Origin: Bacteroidota bacterium
Lineage (GTDB): Bacteria > Bacteroidota > Bacteroidia > Chitinophagales > Chitinophagaceae
Assembly: GCA_018970395.1 (NCBI GenBank)
Contig: JAGWWM010000003.1
Location: 36,975-100,974 of the forward strand
DNA length: 64,000 nt
Direction: 5' to 3'
The first letter of the stretch is position 1. Every line of letters starts with the position of its first letter. Positions 45,115 through 52,683 of the stretch are shown in pieces. Made by a program: the position numbers and the translations under genes. The notes under the pieces were generated by a model. The model had not been told where the DNA came from. It did not search any database and saw only the letters and a list, made by a program, of their open reading frames with translations.

Positions 45115-46191
45115 TTAAAGTTTGATGCCGAATTTTTCTCCAAGCGTGGATAAATCTTCCAATACAACCGTTAGTAAGGGAATGCCGTTCTGCATTCGTT
45201 CTGCTTCCATACTTCTTTCGGGATCACCGGGTACTAATACTTTTTCTTTACCCGCAACAGGAGTTGCATTTCTGAAGCGCATCAGCCATTGATCCATCTG
45301 TGATTTAAATTGCGCAGCCGGTTGAAAAGCATCAATGCGCATCGCTCCAAAAAAATGTCCTATCCCCTTACCGGGTTGCTGCGCCGGCATCGGTACATAG
45401 GCAGGAAACGGAGGTACCCATGGACCATAGTTAGCCCCACTAAGTACTCCGGATAAAATATCTACTATTGATCCAAGTGCATATCCTTTATGGCTACCGT
45501 GTTCCACATCACTTCCCAGCGGAAGCAACGCGCCACCCGATTTTAGAGCGTGTGCATTATTCGTGGGATTACCCTCTTTATCCTGTATCCATCCTGCTGG
45601 CGCATCCGTTCCCTTTCTTTGTAAGATTTCAAGTTTACCATTGGCAGCAGTGGTAGTTGCCAAATCCGCCACGAAAGGGGCTTCATTACCGGCGGGAACA
45701 GCGACTGCAATCGGGTTAGTGCCCAGCAATCTTTCATTGGCAAAAGTAGGCGCTACCAACGCAGACGCATTGGTCATGGCAATACCGATCATATCCTGTT
45801 GTTGTGCCAACATAGCATGATAGCCGGCAATTCCGAAATGATTGCTGTTTTGCACCGTCACCCATCCGGATCCGCATGCCTTTGCTTTTTTAATTGCCAA
45901 TTCCATTGCAAAAGGAGCCGACACCAATCCAAGGGCTGCATCCGCATCGAGGGTAGCCGTAGAAGGCGTTTCATGAAGTATTTCGAAGGCAGGACGCGGA
46001 TTGATTCTGCCGGCTTCATATAACCGCACATAACCCGAGAGGCGGGCGATACCATGACTGTCAATGCCACGCAGGTCTGCACTTAGTAATACTTGTGCAG
46101 CCAATCGTGCATCCGTTTCCGGACAGCCGATTGCCAAAAAAACAGCTACCGTAAAATCAAATAATTGCGCGTAAGCAAAGTGCGACTGCAT
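45115..46191 (-). CDS. Ldh-family (malate/lactate dehydrogenase, YlbC-type) oxidoreductase
   Basis: NAD(P)-dependent dehydrogenase of the fold unrelated to classical LDH. 358 residues. Typical motifs: ADLRGIDSHGIARLSGYVRLYEAG near residue 33, VTVQNSNHFGIAGYHAMLA, MTNASALVAPTF and HKGYALGSIVDILSGVLSGA. It reduces or oxidises a 2-oxo/2-hydroxy acid; substrate cannot be named. Transcribed just upstream of lysC and 18 bases downstream of the DUF3467 gene. Confidence 0.9.
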   Translation of the reverse strand: MQSHFAYAQLFDFTVAVFLAIGCPETDARLAAQVLLSADLRGIDSHGIARLSGYVRLYEAGRINPRPAFEILHETPSTATLDADAALGLVSAPFAMELAIKKAKACGSGWVTVQNSNHFGIAGYHAMLAQQQDMIGIAMTNASALVAPTFANERLLGTNPIAVAVPAGNEAPFVADLATTTAANGKLEILQRKGTDAPAGWIQDKEGNPTNNAHALKSGGALLPLGSDVEHGSHKGYALGSIVDILSGVLSGANYGPWVPPFPAYVPMPAQQPGKGIGHFFGAMRIDAFQPAAQFKSQMDQWLMRFRNATPVAGKEKVLVPGDPERSMEAERMQNGIPLLTVVLEDLSTLGEKFGIKL

Positions 46192-46209
46192 ATTGTAATA
46201 TTCCTTCCC

Positions 46210-46524
46210 TTATGCCTGTGCAGTGGGTCCCCCGAAATGAAAAGGCAACTGAATTTCTTCAATATCCCGAATCTGACCATTGGATTGTTCATAACGCTGA
46301 ATATTTTCAGTGAGTGCCTTCATGAGTCTTTTAGCATGCTGAGGTGTCAGAATAATGCGGGATTTTACCTTACTCTTAGGTACGCCGGGCATTACATTGA
46401 CAAAATCGAGTACAAATTCAGCATGACTGTGGGTAATGATGGCCAGATTGGCGTATTCTCCTTCCGCCACTTCTTCAGTTATTTCGATATTGAGTTGATT
46501 CTGATCTTGTTGTTGATTTTCCAT
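46210..46524 (-). CDS. DUF3467 family protein
   Basis: 104 residues from ATG at 46524 (MENQQQDQNQLNIEI). The whole protein fits DUF3467: GEYANLAIITHSHAEFVLDFVNVMPGVPKSKVKSRIILTPQHAKRL. Short, acidic, cytoplasmic; role unknown. First gene of a likely operon with the Ldh-family gene and lysC. The ATG is preferred to a TTG two codons up. Confidence 0.85.
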   Translation of the reverse strand: MENQQQDQNQLNIEITEEVAEGEYANLAIITHSHAEFVLDFVNVMPGVPKSKVKSRIILTPQHAKRLMKALTENIQRYEQSNGQIRDIEEIQLPFHFGGPTAQA

Positions 46525-46580
46525 TTCCAAGTAATTTTTACAAAGGTAAACGATAGCCCGCCAAGGCGTATTAAAAATTT

Positions 46581-46593
46581 CAACCTTGCAGAA
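46581..46593 (+). repeat. 13-base inverted repeat, left copy
   Basis: CAACCTTGCAGAA is an exact inverted match to TTCTGCAAGGTTG at 47181-47193, 588 bases on, framing the 149-residue unknown gene. Confidence 0.7.
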
Positions 46594-46729
46594 ATACGCA
46601 TTCCATTGAGTAGCACGTTATTATTGCATTACTACTAAAAAATCATCAATATGACTAAAAATTATTAATTTAGAACAAACCAATTCAAAACCCTCAATAA
46701 TCACCTTAATACCCAACCTTAAAATATCC

Positions 46730-47179
46730 ATGGCATCACCGAAACCTGTGGCGAGAAAAAACAAGCCCTACCCTCATATAAGTCGATTAGTTATTGACAA
46801 CCAATTCAGAATCTGGTTACCTGATTTCAATCAACTGGAAATACAACTAACTCCGCTTCCCAAAACCCTATACTTATTCCTGCTAAAAAATCCGGAAGGA
46901 ATTATGTTCAAGGAACTGTCACAGCATCGAAAAGAATTATTGTCCATCTACTCCAAGACCGGCAACCGGCTGAATCTGGAGCAAATGAAAAAAAGCATCA
47001 ACGACATGACGGATATTCGTTCCAATTCAATTCATGAAAAATGTTCTCGAATCAGAGCGGCTTTCACCACCAGATTATCGGATAGTAATGCCAGGCACTA
47101 TTATATACTCGGGGAAAGAAATCAACCTAAAAAAATCCTGCTCCCCGCTTCATTAATCTTTTTACCCGATAATTTCTAA
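46730..47179 (+). CDS. Unknown 149-residue protein framed by inverted repeats
   Basis: Cytoplasmic, basic, 149 residues. No named family recognised. The middle has LPKTLYLFLLKNPEGIMFKELSQHRKELLSIY, which suggests a winged-helix-like segment, and the end KCSRIRAAFTTRLSDSNARHYYILGERNQPKKI is rich in basic and aromatic residues, plausible for nucleic-acid binding. Similar LPxTLYLLFL proteins occur in other Bacteroidota genomes as far as I recall, but without a defined function. It is enclosed by 13-base inverted repeats. Confidence 0.75.
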   Translation: MASPKPVARKNKPYPHISRLVIDNQFRIWLPDFNQLEIQLTPLPKTLYLFLLKNPEGIMFKELSQHRKELLSIYSKTGNRLNLEQMKKSINDMTDIRSNSIHEKCSRIRAAFTTRLSDSNARHYYILGERNQPKKILLPASLIFLPDNF

Positions 47180-47180
47180 C

Positions 47181-47193
47181 TTCTGCAAGGTTG
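47181..47193 (-). repeat. 13-base inverted repeat, right copy
   Basis: TTCTGCAAGGTTG, exact inverse of 46581-46593, beginning two bases after the stop of the unknown gene. Confidence 0.7.
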
Positions 47194-47318
47194 CAGTTTC
47201 ATTTTTGTTCTCCCGAAATTTCTTCTTTTTACGTTGAATGAGGACAAACCGGGCAGGAATTGGCAACATATGGCATATCTGCCATTGCCCACTCCCCCTC
47301 AAAAAAGCATTTTTGTGT

Positions 47319-47651
47319 ATGCACCTTAGTAAGAAAGAAGTAACCAGAATAATCGGCCAGAAATTACGGGACATCAGAATCCGAAAGAAACTGACTATTG
47401 AACAAGCCGCTCATAATGCAGGACTGGAATATACCCAGCTCAGCAGAATTGAGTTAGGCAAAATCAATACCAGCATTTATCATGTATTTAAAATTTCGGA
47501 AACGCTTGAGGTAAAAGTGAATGACGTATTTAAGGAATTATATAAAGTGCCTAAAAACGCCGTACAGTACAACGAGGCTAATACGAAAAACAAAATCACC
47601 AAAGTTCCTGCTGCCAAAACCAGGTCAAAAGGCAAAAGTCAAAAGCAATAA
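47319..47651 (+). CDS. XRE-family helix-turn-helix regulator
   Basis: 110 residues from ATG at 47319 (MHLSKKEVTRIIGQKLRDIR). The HTH spans residues ~15-70: LRDIRIRKKLTIEQAAHNAGLEYTQLSRIELGKINTSIYHVFKISETLEV, a clear Cro/C1 pattern, then a lysine-rich tail. A frame 27 codons longer is less likely because its start MRTNRAGIG has no HTH-related sequence. The last residues (SKGKSQKQ) are encoded by the GTCAAAAGG repeat that begins at 47624, so the tail is probably repeat-derived. Confidence 0.85.
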   Translation: MHLSKKEVTRIIGQKLRDIRIRKKLTIEQAAHNAGLEYTQLSRIELGKINTSIYHVFKISETLEVKVNDVFKELYKVPKNAVQYNEANTKNKITKVPAAKTRSKGKSQKQ

Positions 47652-47688
47652 AGGTTTAAGCCCATTGCTGTCCGGGGAAAATTCAAAT
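47624..47688 (+). repeat. GTCAAAAGG / TCCGGGGAAAATTCAAAT repeat, copy b
   Basis: As copy a, with an 18-base insertion (GCAATAAAGGTTTAAGCC) between AAAAGTCAAAA and CATTGCTGTCCGGGG. Its start codes for the tail of the XRE regulator. Confidence 0.75.
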
Positions 47689-48212
47689 TGAACCCCTTCA
47701 GGGTTCTGATCTTCTTTCTTTACATAAACCGCCGATAAAATCGGCGGCTATTCATATTGAACCCCGTTGGGGTTTAGCATTCGATTTTAAATACTGCCAT
47801 ATTTATCAATCATGCTAACGAACCCTGAAAGGGTTCTATGTTAATAACCGCCGGCGTGAGCCGGTGGGGAAAACAATAGCCGTATGCTAACAACCCTGAA
47901 GGGGTTGAATCTAAATAACCGCCGATAAATCGGCGGCATCTAAATGAAGAAAAATACAGAACCCCAAAAGGGTTCAATGTAATAATTATCCGGACAGCCG
48001 TTTTATCTTTATGAACGATTTCAAAAAAGAGAATTAAAAATTTGAATGGATGAGTAGTATAATCTTTAGATTGATACAGAAATGAGGGCTTGTAGCAACC
48101 AAAATTGCTAAATTTGAACATCGCTCACAAGGAAAAACTTTTTAAAAGAAGAAAAATCAAATTTTCCCCTGACAGCAATGCTTTTGACTTTTGATTTTTG
48201 ACTTCTTAAAAA
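47652..48212. other. Non-coding palindrome cassette (561 bases)
   Basis: No gene is present. The region holds, in order, palindromes of two classes. Type A (AACCCT...AGGGTT): 47690-47706, 47760-47774, 47820-47836, 47891-47907, 47959-47975. Type B (CCGCCGAT...ATCGGCGG): 47729-47747, 47848-47867 (variant CCGCCGGC), 47919-47936. Order A-B-A-A-B-A-B-A. The block is bounded by copy b (47624-47688) and an inverted copy c (48154-48202) of the GTCAAAAGG repeat. Confidence 0.8.
48154..48202 (-). repeat. GTCAAAAGG / TCCGGGGAAAATTCAAAT repeat, copy c (inverted)
   Basis: Read on the minus strand it gives GTCAAAAATCAAAAGTCAAA, then GCATTGCTGTCAGGGGAAAA, then a TTTGATTT tail, matching copies a and b with a few changes. 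Confidence 0.7.
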
Positions 48213-48905
48213 TCAATCTCTCCTGCTCAGATAAATTAAAATATACTGCACCAGCATCGCAATGGAGGCAATAGCAGCAACAACATAGGTAGCAGCAGCC
48301 CATTTAAGCGCATCTTTCGCGCCTTTATGTTCTTCTCCGTAAGTAATATTCGCTTTGTCAAGCCAGGCAAGCGCGCGGTTGCTGGCGTCAAATTCTACTG
48401 GAAGGGTTATGATGGAAAAAAGGGTAGAAGCAGCAAACAAAACAATTCCGATCAATAGTACGGTAGGATTACCTCCTCCAAATCCGAGCATACCCACTCC
48501 AATAGCAAGAATCCATTGGGATAAGGAAGTACTTACCTGTACCACTGGTACGAGGCGGGAACGAAGCATCAGCCACTGATAAGCCGTAGCATGCTGTACA
48601 GCGTGTCCGCACTCGTGTGCCGCAACAGCAGCGGCTGCAACCGAATTGCCCTGGTAAACATCCGGACTAAGATTAACCGTTTTATTCATTGGATTATAGT
48701 GATCACTTAAAAATCCGCCTACGGATACCACCTGCACATCATAAATACCACTGTCGCGCAACATTTTTTCCGCTACTTCTTTACCGGTAAGCCGACTCAA
48801 CAAAGGCTGTTCGCTGTAGTGACGAAACTTGCTTTTCAATCTCATTTGAACCAAAAAACCAATCGCCATAAACAGCAGCGAGATAACTAAAATTCCGGGA
48901 GTCAT
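48213..48905 (-). CDS. Membrane zinc metallopeptidase (YugP/DUF-Zn peptidase family)
   Basis: 230 residues. HExxH-type motif AAHECGHAVQHA (HECGH) near residue 113, between hydrophobic spans: MTPGILVISLLFMAIGFLVQ at the start, IGVGMLGFGGGNPTVLLIGIVLFAAS and YVVAAIASIAMLVQYILIYL at the end. VNLSPDVYQGNSVAAAAVAAHE precedes the motif as in the family. Inner-membrane peptidase of unknown substrate. Confidence 0.88.
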   Translation of the reverse strand: MTPGILVISLLFMAIGFLVQMRLKSKFRHYSEQPLLSRLTGKEVAEKMLRDSGIYDVQVVSVGGFLSDHYNPMNKTVNLSPDVYQGNSVAAAAVAAHECGHAVQHATAYQWLMLRSRLVPVVQVSTSLSQWILAIGVGMLGFGGGNPTVLLIGIVLFAASTLFSIITLPVEFDASNRALAWLDKANITYGEEHKGAKDALKWAAATYVVAAIASIAMLVQYILIYLSRRD

Positions 48906-48983
48906 AATTGTTCTTTTTAATTAAAGTTCCTCAAAAATATAACCAAATACGTTAAACGAATACTATAATTTAGTGTTGTCATT

Positions 48984-49000
48984 TTGGCGCGTCAAATTGT
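48984..49000 (+). promoter_or_regulatory. Sigma-54-like -24/-12 element
   Basis: TTGGCGCGTCAAATTGT aligns with consensus TTGGCACRNRNNNTTGC: the GG and the TTG fall at the right spacing, with A-to-G and C-to-T changes and a C for R. The window encodes RpoN (55805-57292). Confidence 0.35.
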
Positions 49001-49173
49001 CGCAGTCTTTTTAAGAAAGCTTTAGGAATAATATTTTTCCCCTTGTAATAGAGGGCATTATTAGCTTATAAATTATTGTATTTCAATTGTTTATGTATTT
49101 AATTAACTGGTCCTTTCTGAGCCCCAAACGAGGGGATCCTCCTAAAATTTTTATTCACAAATCCGAAAAATAA

Positions 49174-49204
49174 TTTTGAAATCTACCTGTAATTTGTAAT
49201 TTAG
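49174..49204 (+). promoter_or_regulatory. Housekeeping-type promoter inside the candidate sRNA region
   Basis: TTTTG (49174-49178), 18-base spacer, TAATTTAG (49197-49204), near TAnnTTTG. Confidence 0.4.
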
Positions 49205-49232
49205 CAATAGAATTTAATGGGTTAGTAAGTAC

Positions 49233-49268
49233 AAAGGGTTGGAAGAAATTCCAGCCCTTTTACTTTTT
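49233..49268 (+). terminator. Rho-independent terminator
   Basis: AAAGGGTTGGAA pairs with TTCCAGCCCTTT around GAAA (12-pair stem with one T-G pair), followed by TTTTACTTTTT on the plus strand. No gene ends upstream on this strand. Confidence 0.8.
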
Positions 49269-49358
49269 ATGCTATTCTCATTTTCAAACACCTTTATCTT
49301 CAATTTTAATTTTTAAATAGTGCATCGAAAACTAATTGCACACAATTAAAATAAATCA

Positions 49359-50744
49359 ATGGCGAAAATAAAAACCGCTTTTTTCTGTCAGCAGTGTGGA
49401 TATGAATCGGCTAAATGGATCGGCAAATGTCCTGGCTGTCATGAATGGAACACCTTTGTGGAAGAAGTCATTCATAAAGAGAAAGAAAATGCGGTTGCTA
49501 AACAATGGGAAACTCCTTCCTCCGGCAATCTCAAAACAATTTCGATTGCTGAAGTGGACAGTAAAGCAACAGCAAGATGGTTAACGGAAGATGCGGAACT
49601 CAATCGTGTACTCGGTGGCGGGATTGTGCCAGGCAGTATTACTTTAGTTGCGGGAGAACCGGGTATCGGCAAATCGACTCTCTTTTTACAAATGGGTTTA
49701 CAACTGAAAGATCACAAAGTTTTGTATGTGAGCGGTGAAGAAAGTGAGCAACAAATCAAATTGCGTGCAGATCGGTTGGGGATGAATAATGATTCTTTTT
49801 ACTTGCTTACCGAAACTGAAACACATACCATTTTCCAGGAGATCAAAAAACTTAAACCGGATCTGCTGATCATTGATTCCATTCAAACCTTACACTCCTC
49901 CTTGATTGAAAGTGCGGCGGGAAGTATCAGTCAGATACGGGAAACGGCTGCCAATTTTCAACGCTTCGCAAAAGAAACGCAAACCCCTGTCTTTATCATC
50001 GGACACATCACCAAAGACGGCAATATTGCAGGACCAAAAATTCTGGAACACATGGTGGATACTGTTTTGCAGTTTGAAGGAGACCGGCACTATGCTTACC
50101 GAATGTTGCGCACGATGAAAAACCGCTTTGGCTCTACATCGGAACTGGGCATTTATGAAATGCTGGAAACAGGTATGCGTCCGGTGAGCAATCCGAGTGA
50201 AATTCTCATCACTCAAAAAGAAGATGCACTCAGCGGTATTGCCATTGCTGCTACCCTCGAAGGCATTCGTCCTTTATTGATTGAAGTACAGGCACTGGTA
50301 ACACAAAGCGTATATGGAACGCCGCAACGAACCGTGAGTGGATTCGATTTGAGAAGACTGCAACTATTGCTGGCAGTGCTGGAAAAAAGAGGGGGCTTTC
50401 AATTTGGAATGAAAGATGTTTTTTTAAATATCGCAGGTGGGCTGAAAGTAGAAGACCCCTCCATTGATCTTGCTGTCTTAAGTGCCTTGCTCTCGAGTTA
50501 TGAAGACAGTCCCATCCCGCCGAATGTTTGTTTTGCAGGAGAAGTTGGATTAAGCGGAGAAATCAGAGCGGTGAACCGTATTGAACAAAGAATTGCAGAA
50601 GCGGAAAAGCTGGGTTTCGAAAAAATGATTATCAGCAAATACAATCTGTCCGGTAAAGAGCAGAAAGGAAATCCGTTTAAAAAATTCCGGATTCAAATTA
50701 TTACCATGAGTAAAGTAGAAGAACTGTATCAGTATCTTTTTTAA
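49359..50744 (+). CDS. radA: DNA repair protein RadA
   Basis: RecA-like ATPase that drives branch migration in recombination. 461 residues. N-terminal zinc finger FCQQCGYESAKWIGKCPGC (residues ~9-27), Walker A AGEPGIGKSTLF, the RadA-specific KNRFGSTSELG motif, and a C-terminal Lon-protease-like domain (GLKVEDPSIDLAVLSALLSS). All motifs complete. It heads a two-gene unit with comF, 9 bases apart. Confidence 0.97.
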   Translation: MAKIKTAFFCQQCGYESAKWIGKCPGCHEWNTFVEEVIHKEKENAVAKQWETPSSGNLKTISIAEVDSKATARWLTEDAELNRVLGGGIVPGSITLVAGEPGIGKSTLFLQMGLQLKDHKVLYVSGEESEQQIKLRADRLGMNNDSFYLLTETETHTIFQEIKKLKPDLLIIDSIQTLHSSLIESAAGSISQIRETAANFQRFAKETQTPVFIIGHITKDGNIAGPKILEHMVDTVLQFEGDRHYAYRMLRTMKNRFGSTSELGIYEMLETGMRPVSNPSEILITQKEDALSGIAIAATLEGIRPLLIEVQALVTQSVYGTPQRTVSGFDLRRLQLLLAVLEKRGGFQFGMKDVFLNIAGGLKVEDPSIDLAVLSALLSSYEDSPIPPNVCFAGEVGLSGEIRAVNRIEQRIAEAEKLGFEKMIISKYNLSGKEQKGNPFKKFRIQIITMSKVEELYQYLF

Positions 50745-50753
50745 CTTTGGCTC

Positions 50754-51458
50754 ATGCTAACCTCCCTGCAAAAAACCGCCTTTGATTTGCTTCATTTTTT
50801 TTATCCGCATACTTGTGCGGGTTGTGGTGAAGCGCTTCCCTCAACAACACAATCCATTTGCGTTGATTGCCTGATTCAATTGCCGGAAACCCGTTTTCAG
50901 CACAGTGCCGGCAATCCGGTAGAGCGGCTTTTTTACGGAAGAATAAAACTACGTACTGCGATGGCAAGTTATTTCTTCAGCAAAAAACAGGCGCTCCGAC
51001 ATATTATTCATGCTTTTAAATATGAGCAAAACAAGGAGGTTTGTATTCAAATGGGGAAATTGATGGGAGAACATATTAAGAACTGTGAACGCATGCTGCC
51101 GATTGACTATTTAATTCCGATACCCATTCATGATTCCAGAGCAAAAAAGCGCGGGTATAATCAGGCGTTGTTATTGTGCGAGGGCATTGAGCACACTACC
51201 GGCATACCGATTCTTGCAAACATAGTACAACGGGCAAAAGCAACGGAAACACAAACGCGCAAAGGAAGATCCGCACGATGGGAAAATGTTGAAGACGGAT
51301 TTTATATTGGAGAAGAAAAGTTATTGCAGCAAAAACATTTATTGCTGATCGACGATGTTATTACCACAGGTGCTACCCTTGAAGCATGCGGCTCAGTAAT
51401 CCTGAAGGCACAACCCGCATCCTTAAGTATTGCAGCATTGGCGTGGGCGAGTGAATAA
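50754..51458 (+). CDS. comF: ComF-family phosphoribosyltransferase-like protein
   Basis: 234 residues. N-terminal zinc-finger cysteines (PHTCAGCGEALPSTTQSICVDC) followed by a phosphoribosyltransferase fold ending in LLIDDVITTGATLEACG, the PRPP-binding signature. ComF proteins assist DNA uptake and recombination; a base substrate is not known. Follows radA by nine bases. Confidence 0.93.
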   Translation: MLTSLQKTAFDLLHFFYPHTCAGCGEALPSTTQSICVDCLIQLPETRFQHSAGNPVERLFYGRIKLRTAMASYFFSKKQALRHIIHAFKYEQNKEVCIQMGKLMGEHIKNCERMLPIDYLIPIPIHDSRAKKRGYNQALLLCEGIEHTTGIPILANIVQRAKATETQTRKGRSARWENVEDGFYIGEEKLLQQKHLLLIDDVITTGATLEACGSVILKAQPASLSIAALAWASE

Positions 51459-51497
51459 TGATTTCCTTCAATGTGTCACTCCGATAATCTTTGTGCG

Positions 51498-52664
51498 CTA
51501 TATCACTTCCGGCACTACCCTGTTTCGGATGATATGAAACAGCTTAATACTCAAAGCAGTAAACAACATTTTTGGGTTGGCATTGCGTTCAATATAATAA
51601 GCCGCCTTATTGATTTCCGCGGCAACTGCTTCCAGCTGAATAGCATCACATAATTTATTCAGCCTTGCACAAAAATCTTTTTCTGCGGAGGAAGCAGTTA
51701 GGTATGCCTCTCCCATGGTGGCCAGGCGAACAGACTGCTCAATCAAGTGCTCAAAATAGCGAAGAAACTGTTTCTGCTTTTCTCTTCCATACTGACTCAT
51801 CTCTTCCGACCATTTTACCTGCGCCACCGTATCTGCTTTGATGAGGGCGTTCAGCCAGTCTCTCAACACGCCCTGCCAGTCGCTTTCGGCATGTTGCACC
51901 AGTTGAAGGGCAAGCCGGTAATTCCCCTCTGATAAAGCAGCTACCTGATAGGCCTGCTCCGATGCTAGTCCGCAGCGACTTGTGAGCGCCTGCGCCATGT
52001 CATTCGTGTCAATCGGCGGCACCTGTATCATCTGACAGCGACTTAAAATAGTCGGCAGTACCTGATCATCCTGCTCCGTTACTAGAATGAAAAGTGTATT
52101 GGGCGGCGGCTCTTCGATGAGCTTCAGTAATTTATTGCCTTCATTGCCCAAGTATTCGGGCATCCACATCAGCAAAATTTTATATTCGCTTTCAAAACTT
52201 TTAAGCTGCAGCTTCCGCAAAATCTCTGCGCACTCGGCAGCCGATATATTTCCTTGTTTATTTTCCGCGCCAATGGATTGCAGCCAGTCGTACAAATTGC
52301 CATAAGGCGTTTGATTTAAAAAATTTCTCCATTCGGTAATATAATCTCCGGCTACCGGCTTATCGCCTGTTTTTTTGGGAATCACAGGATAGCTGAAATG
52401 AATATCGGGATGCAGGTAGCGATCCGCTTTGAAAAGTCCTTCGGAAGGTGCTGCTGTTGTTTCTCCAAAAAGAGAAACCGATGCCGGGGCATTGGATTGC
52501 TCGGTCTGCTCAATTACATAACTCACAAAGGCCAGCGCCAGCGGCAAAGCCCCTGACCCTTCTTTCCCGCATAATAAAAGTGAATGAGGAATACGATTTT
52601 GATCCACCAGCTCTTTGAGCTTGTCTATCAATGCGCTTTGTCCTATAATATCCCGAAACTGCAT
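51498..52664 (-). CDS. holB: DNA polymerase III delta' subunit (clamp loader)
   Basis: 388 residues from ATG at 52664 (MQFRDIIGQSALIDKLKELV), the conserved family start; an ATG 19 codons earlier would overlap the neighbouring gene. It shows the RFC-like AAA+ fold: SLLLCGKEGSGALPLALAF at the P-loop position, lacking the GKT consensus as expected for delta', ESEYKILLMWMPEYLGNEGNKLLKLIEEPPP and the SRC motif in ILSRCQMIQV. Stator of the clamp loader that opens the sliding clamp. Confidence 0.9.
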   Translation of the reverse strand: MQFRDIIGQSALIDKLKELVDQNRIPHSLLLCGKEGSGALPLALAFVSYVIEQTEQSNAPASVSLFGETTAAPSEGLFKADRYLHPDIHFSYPVIPKKTGDKPVAGDYITEWRNFLNQTPYGNLYDWLQSIGAENKQGNISAAECAEILRKLQLKSFESEYKILLMWMPEYLGNEGNKLLKLIEEPPPNTLFILVTEQDDQVLPTILSRCQMIQVPPIDTNDMAQALTSRCGLASEQAYQVAALSEGNYRLALQLVQHAESDWQGVLRDWLNALIKADTVAQVKWSEEMSQYGREKQKQFLRYFEHLIEQSVRLATMGEAYLTASSAEKDFCARLNKLCDAIQLEAVAAEINKAAYYIERNANPKMLFTALSIKLFHIIRNRVVPEVI

Positions 52665-52683
52665 ATTGCGAAGGTAAACAGGA

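Larger units (their letters stand above)
49012..49268 (+). ncRNA. Candidate small RNA upstream of radA
   Basis: The span from the sigma-54-like element to the terminator would give about 257 bases; from the housekeeping-type promoter at 49174-49204 about 58 bases. No ORF fits. I cannot match it to a named RNA family, so this is only a candidate. Confidence 0.25.
48906..49358. other. 453-base gene-free region with promoter-like and terminator signals
   Basis: No ORF of interest. It holds a sigma-54-like element (48984-49000), a Bacteroidota-type promoter (49174-49204), a strong terminator (49233-49268) and a CCCC/GGGG hairpin near 49119-49133. The last ~90 bases are the radA leader. I read this as a possible small-RNA locus. 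Confidence 0.5.

Noticed and set aside
47690..47975. Possible CRISPR array
   Set aside because: The repeats are short palindromes of two alternating types with spacing that is irregular (roughly 30-60 bases) and spacers that carry repeat remnants. No cas gene is near.
47810..48121. 103-residue minus-strand open frame in the palindrome cassette
   Set aside because: It runs through the palindromes and has no protein-like composition or conserved motif.
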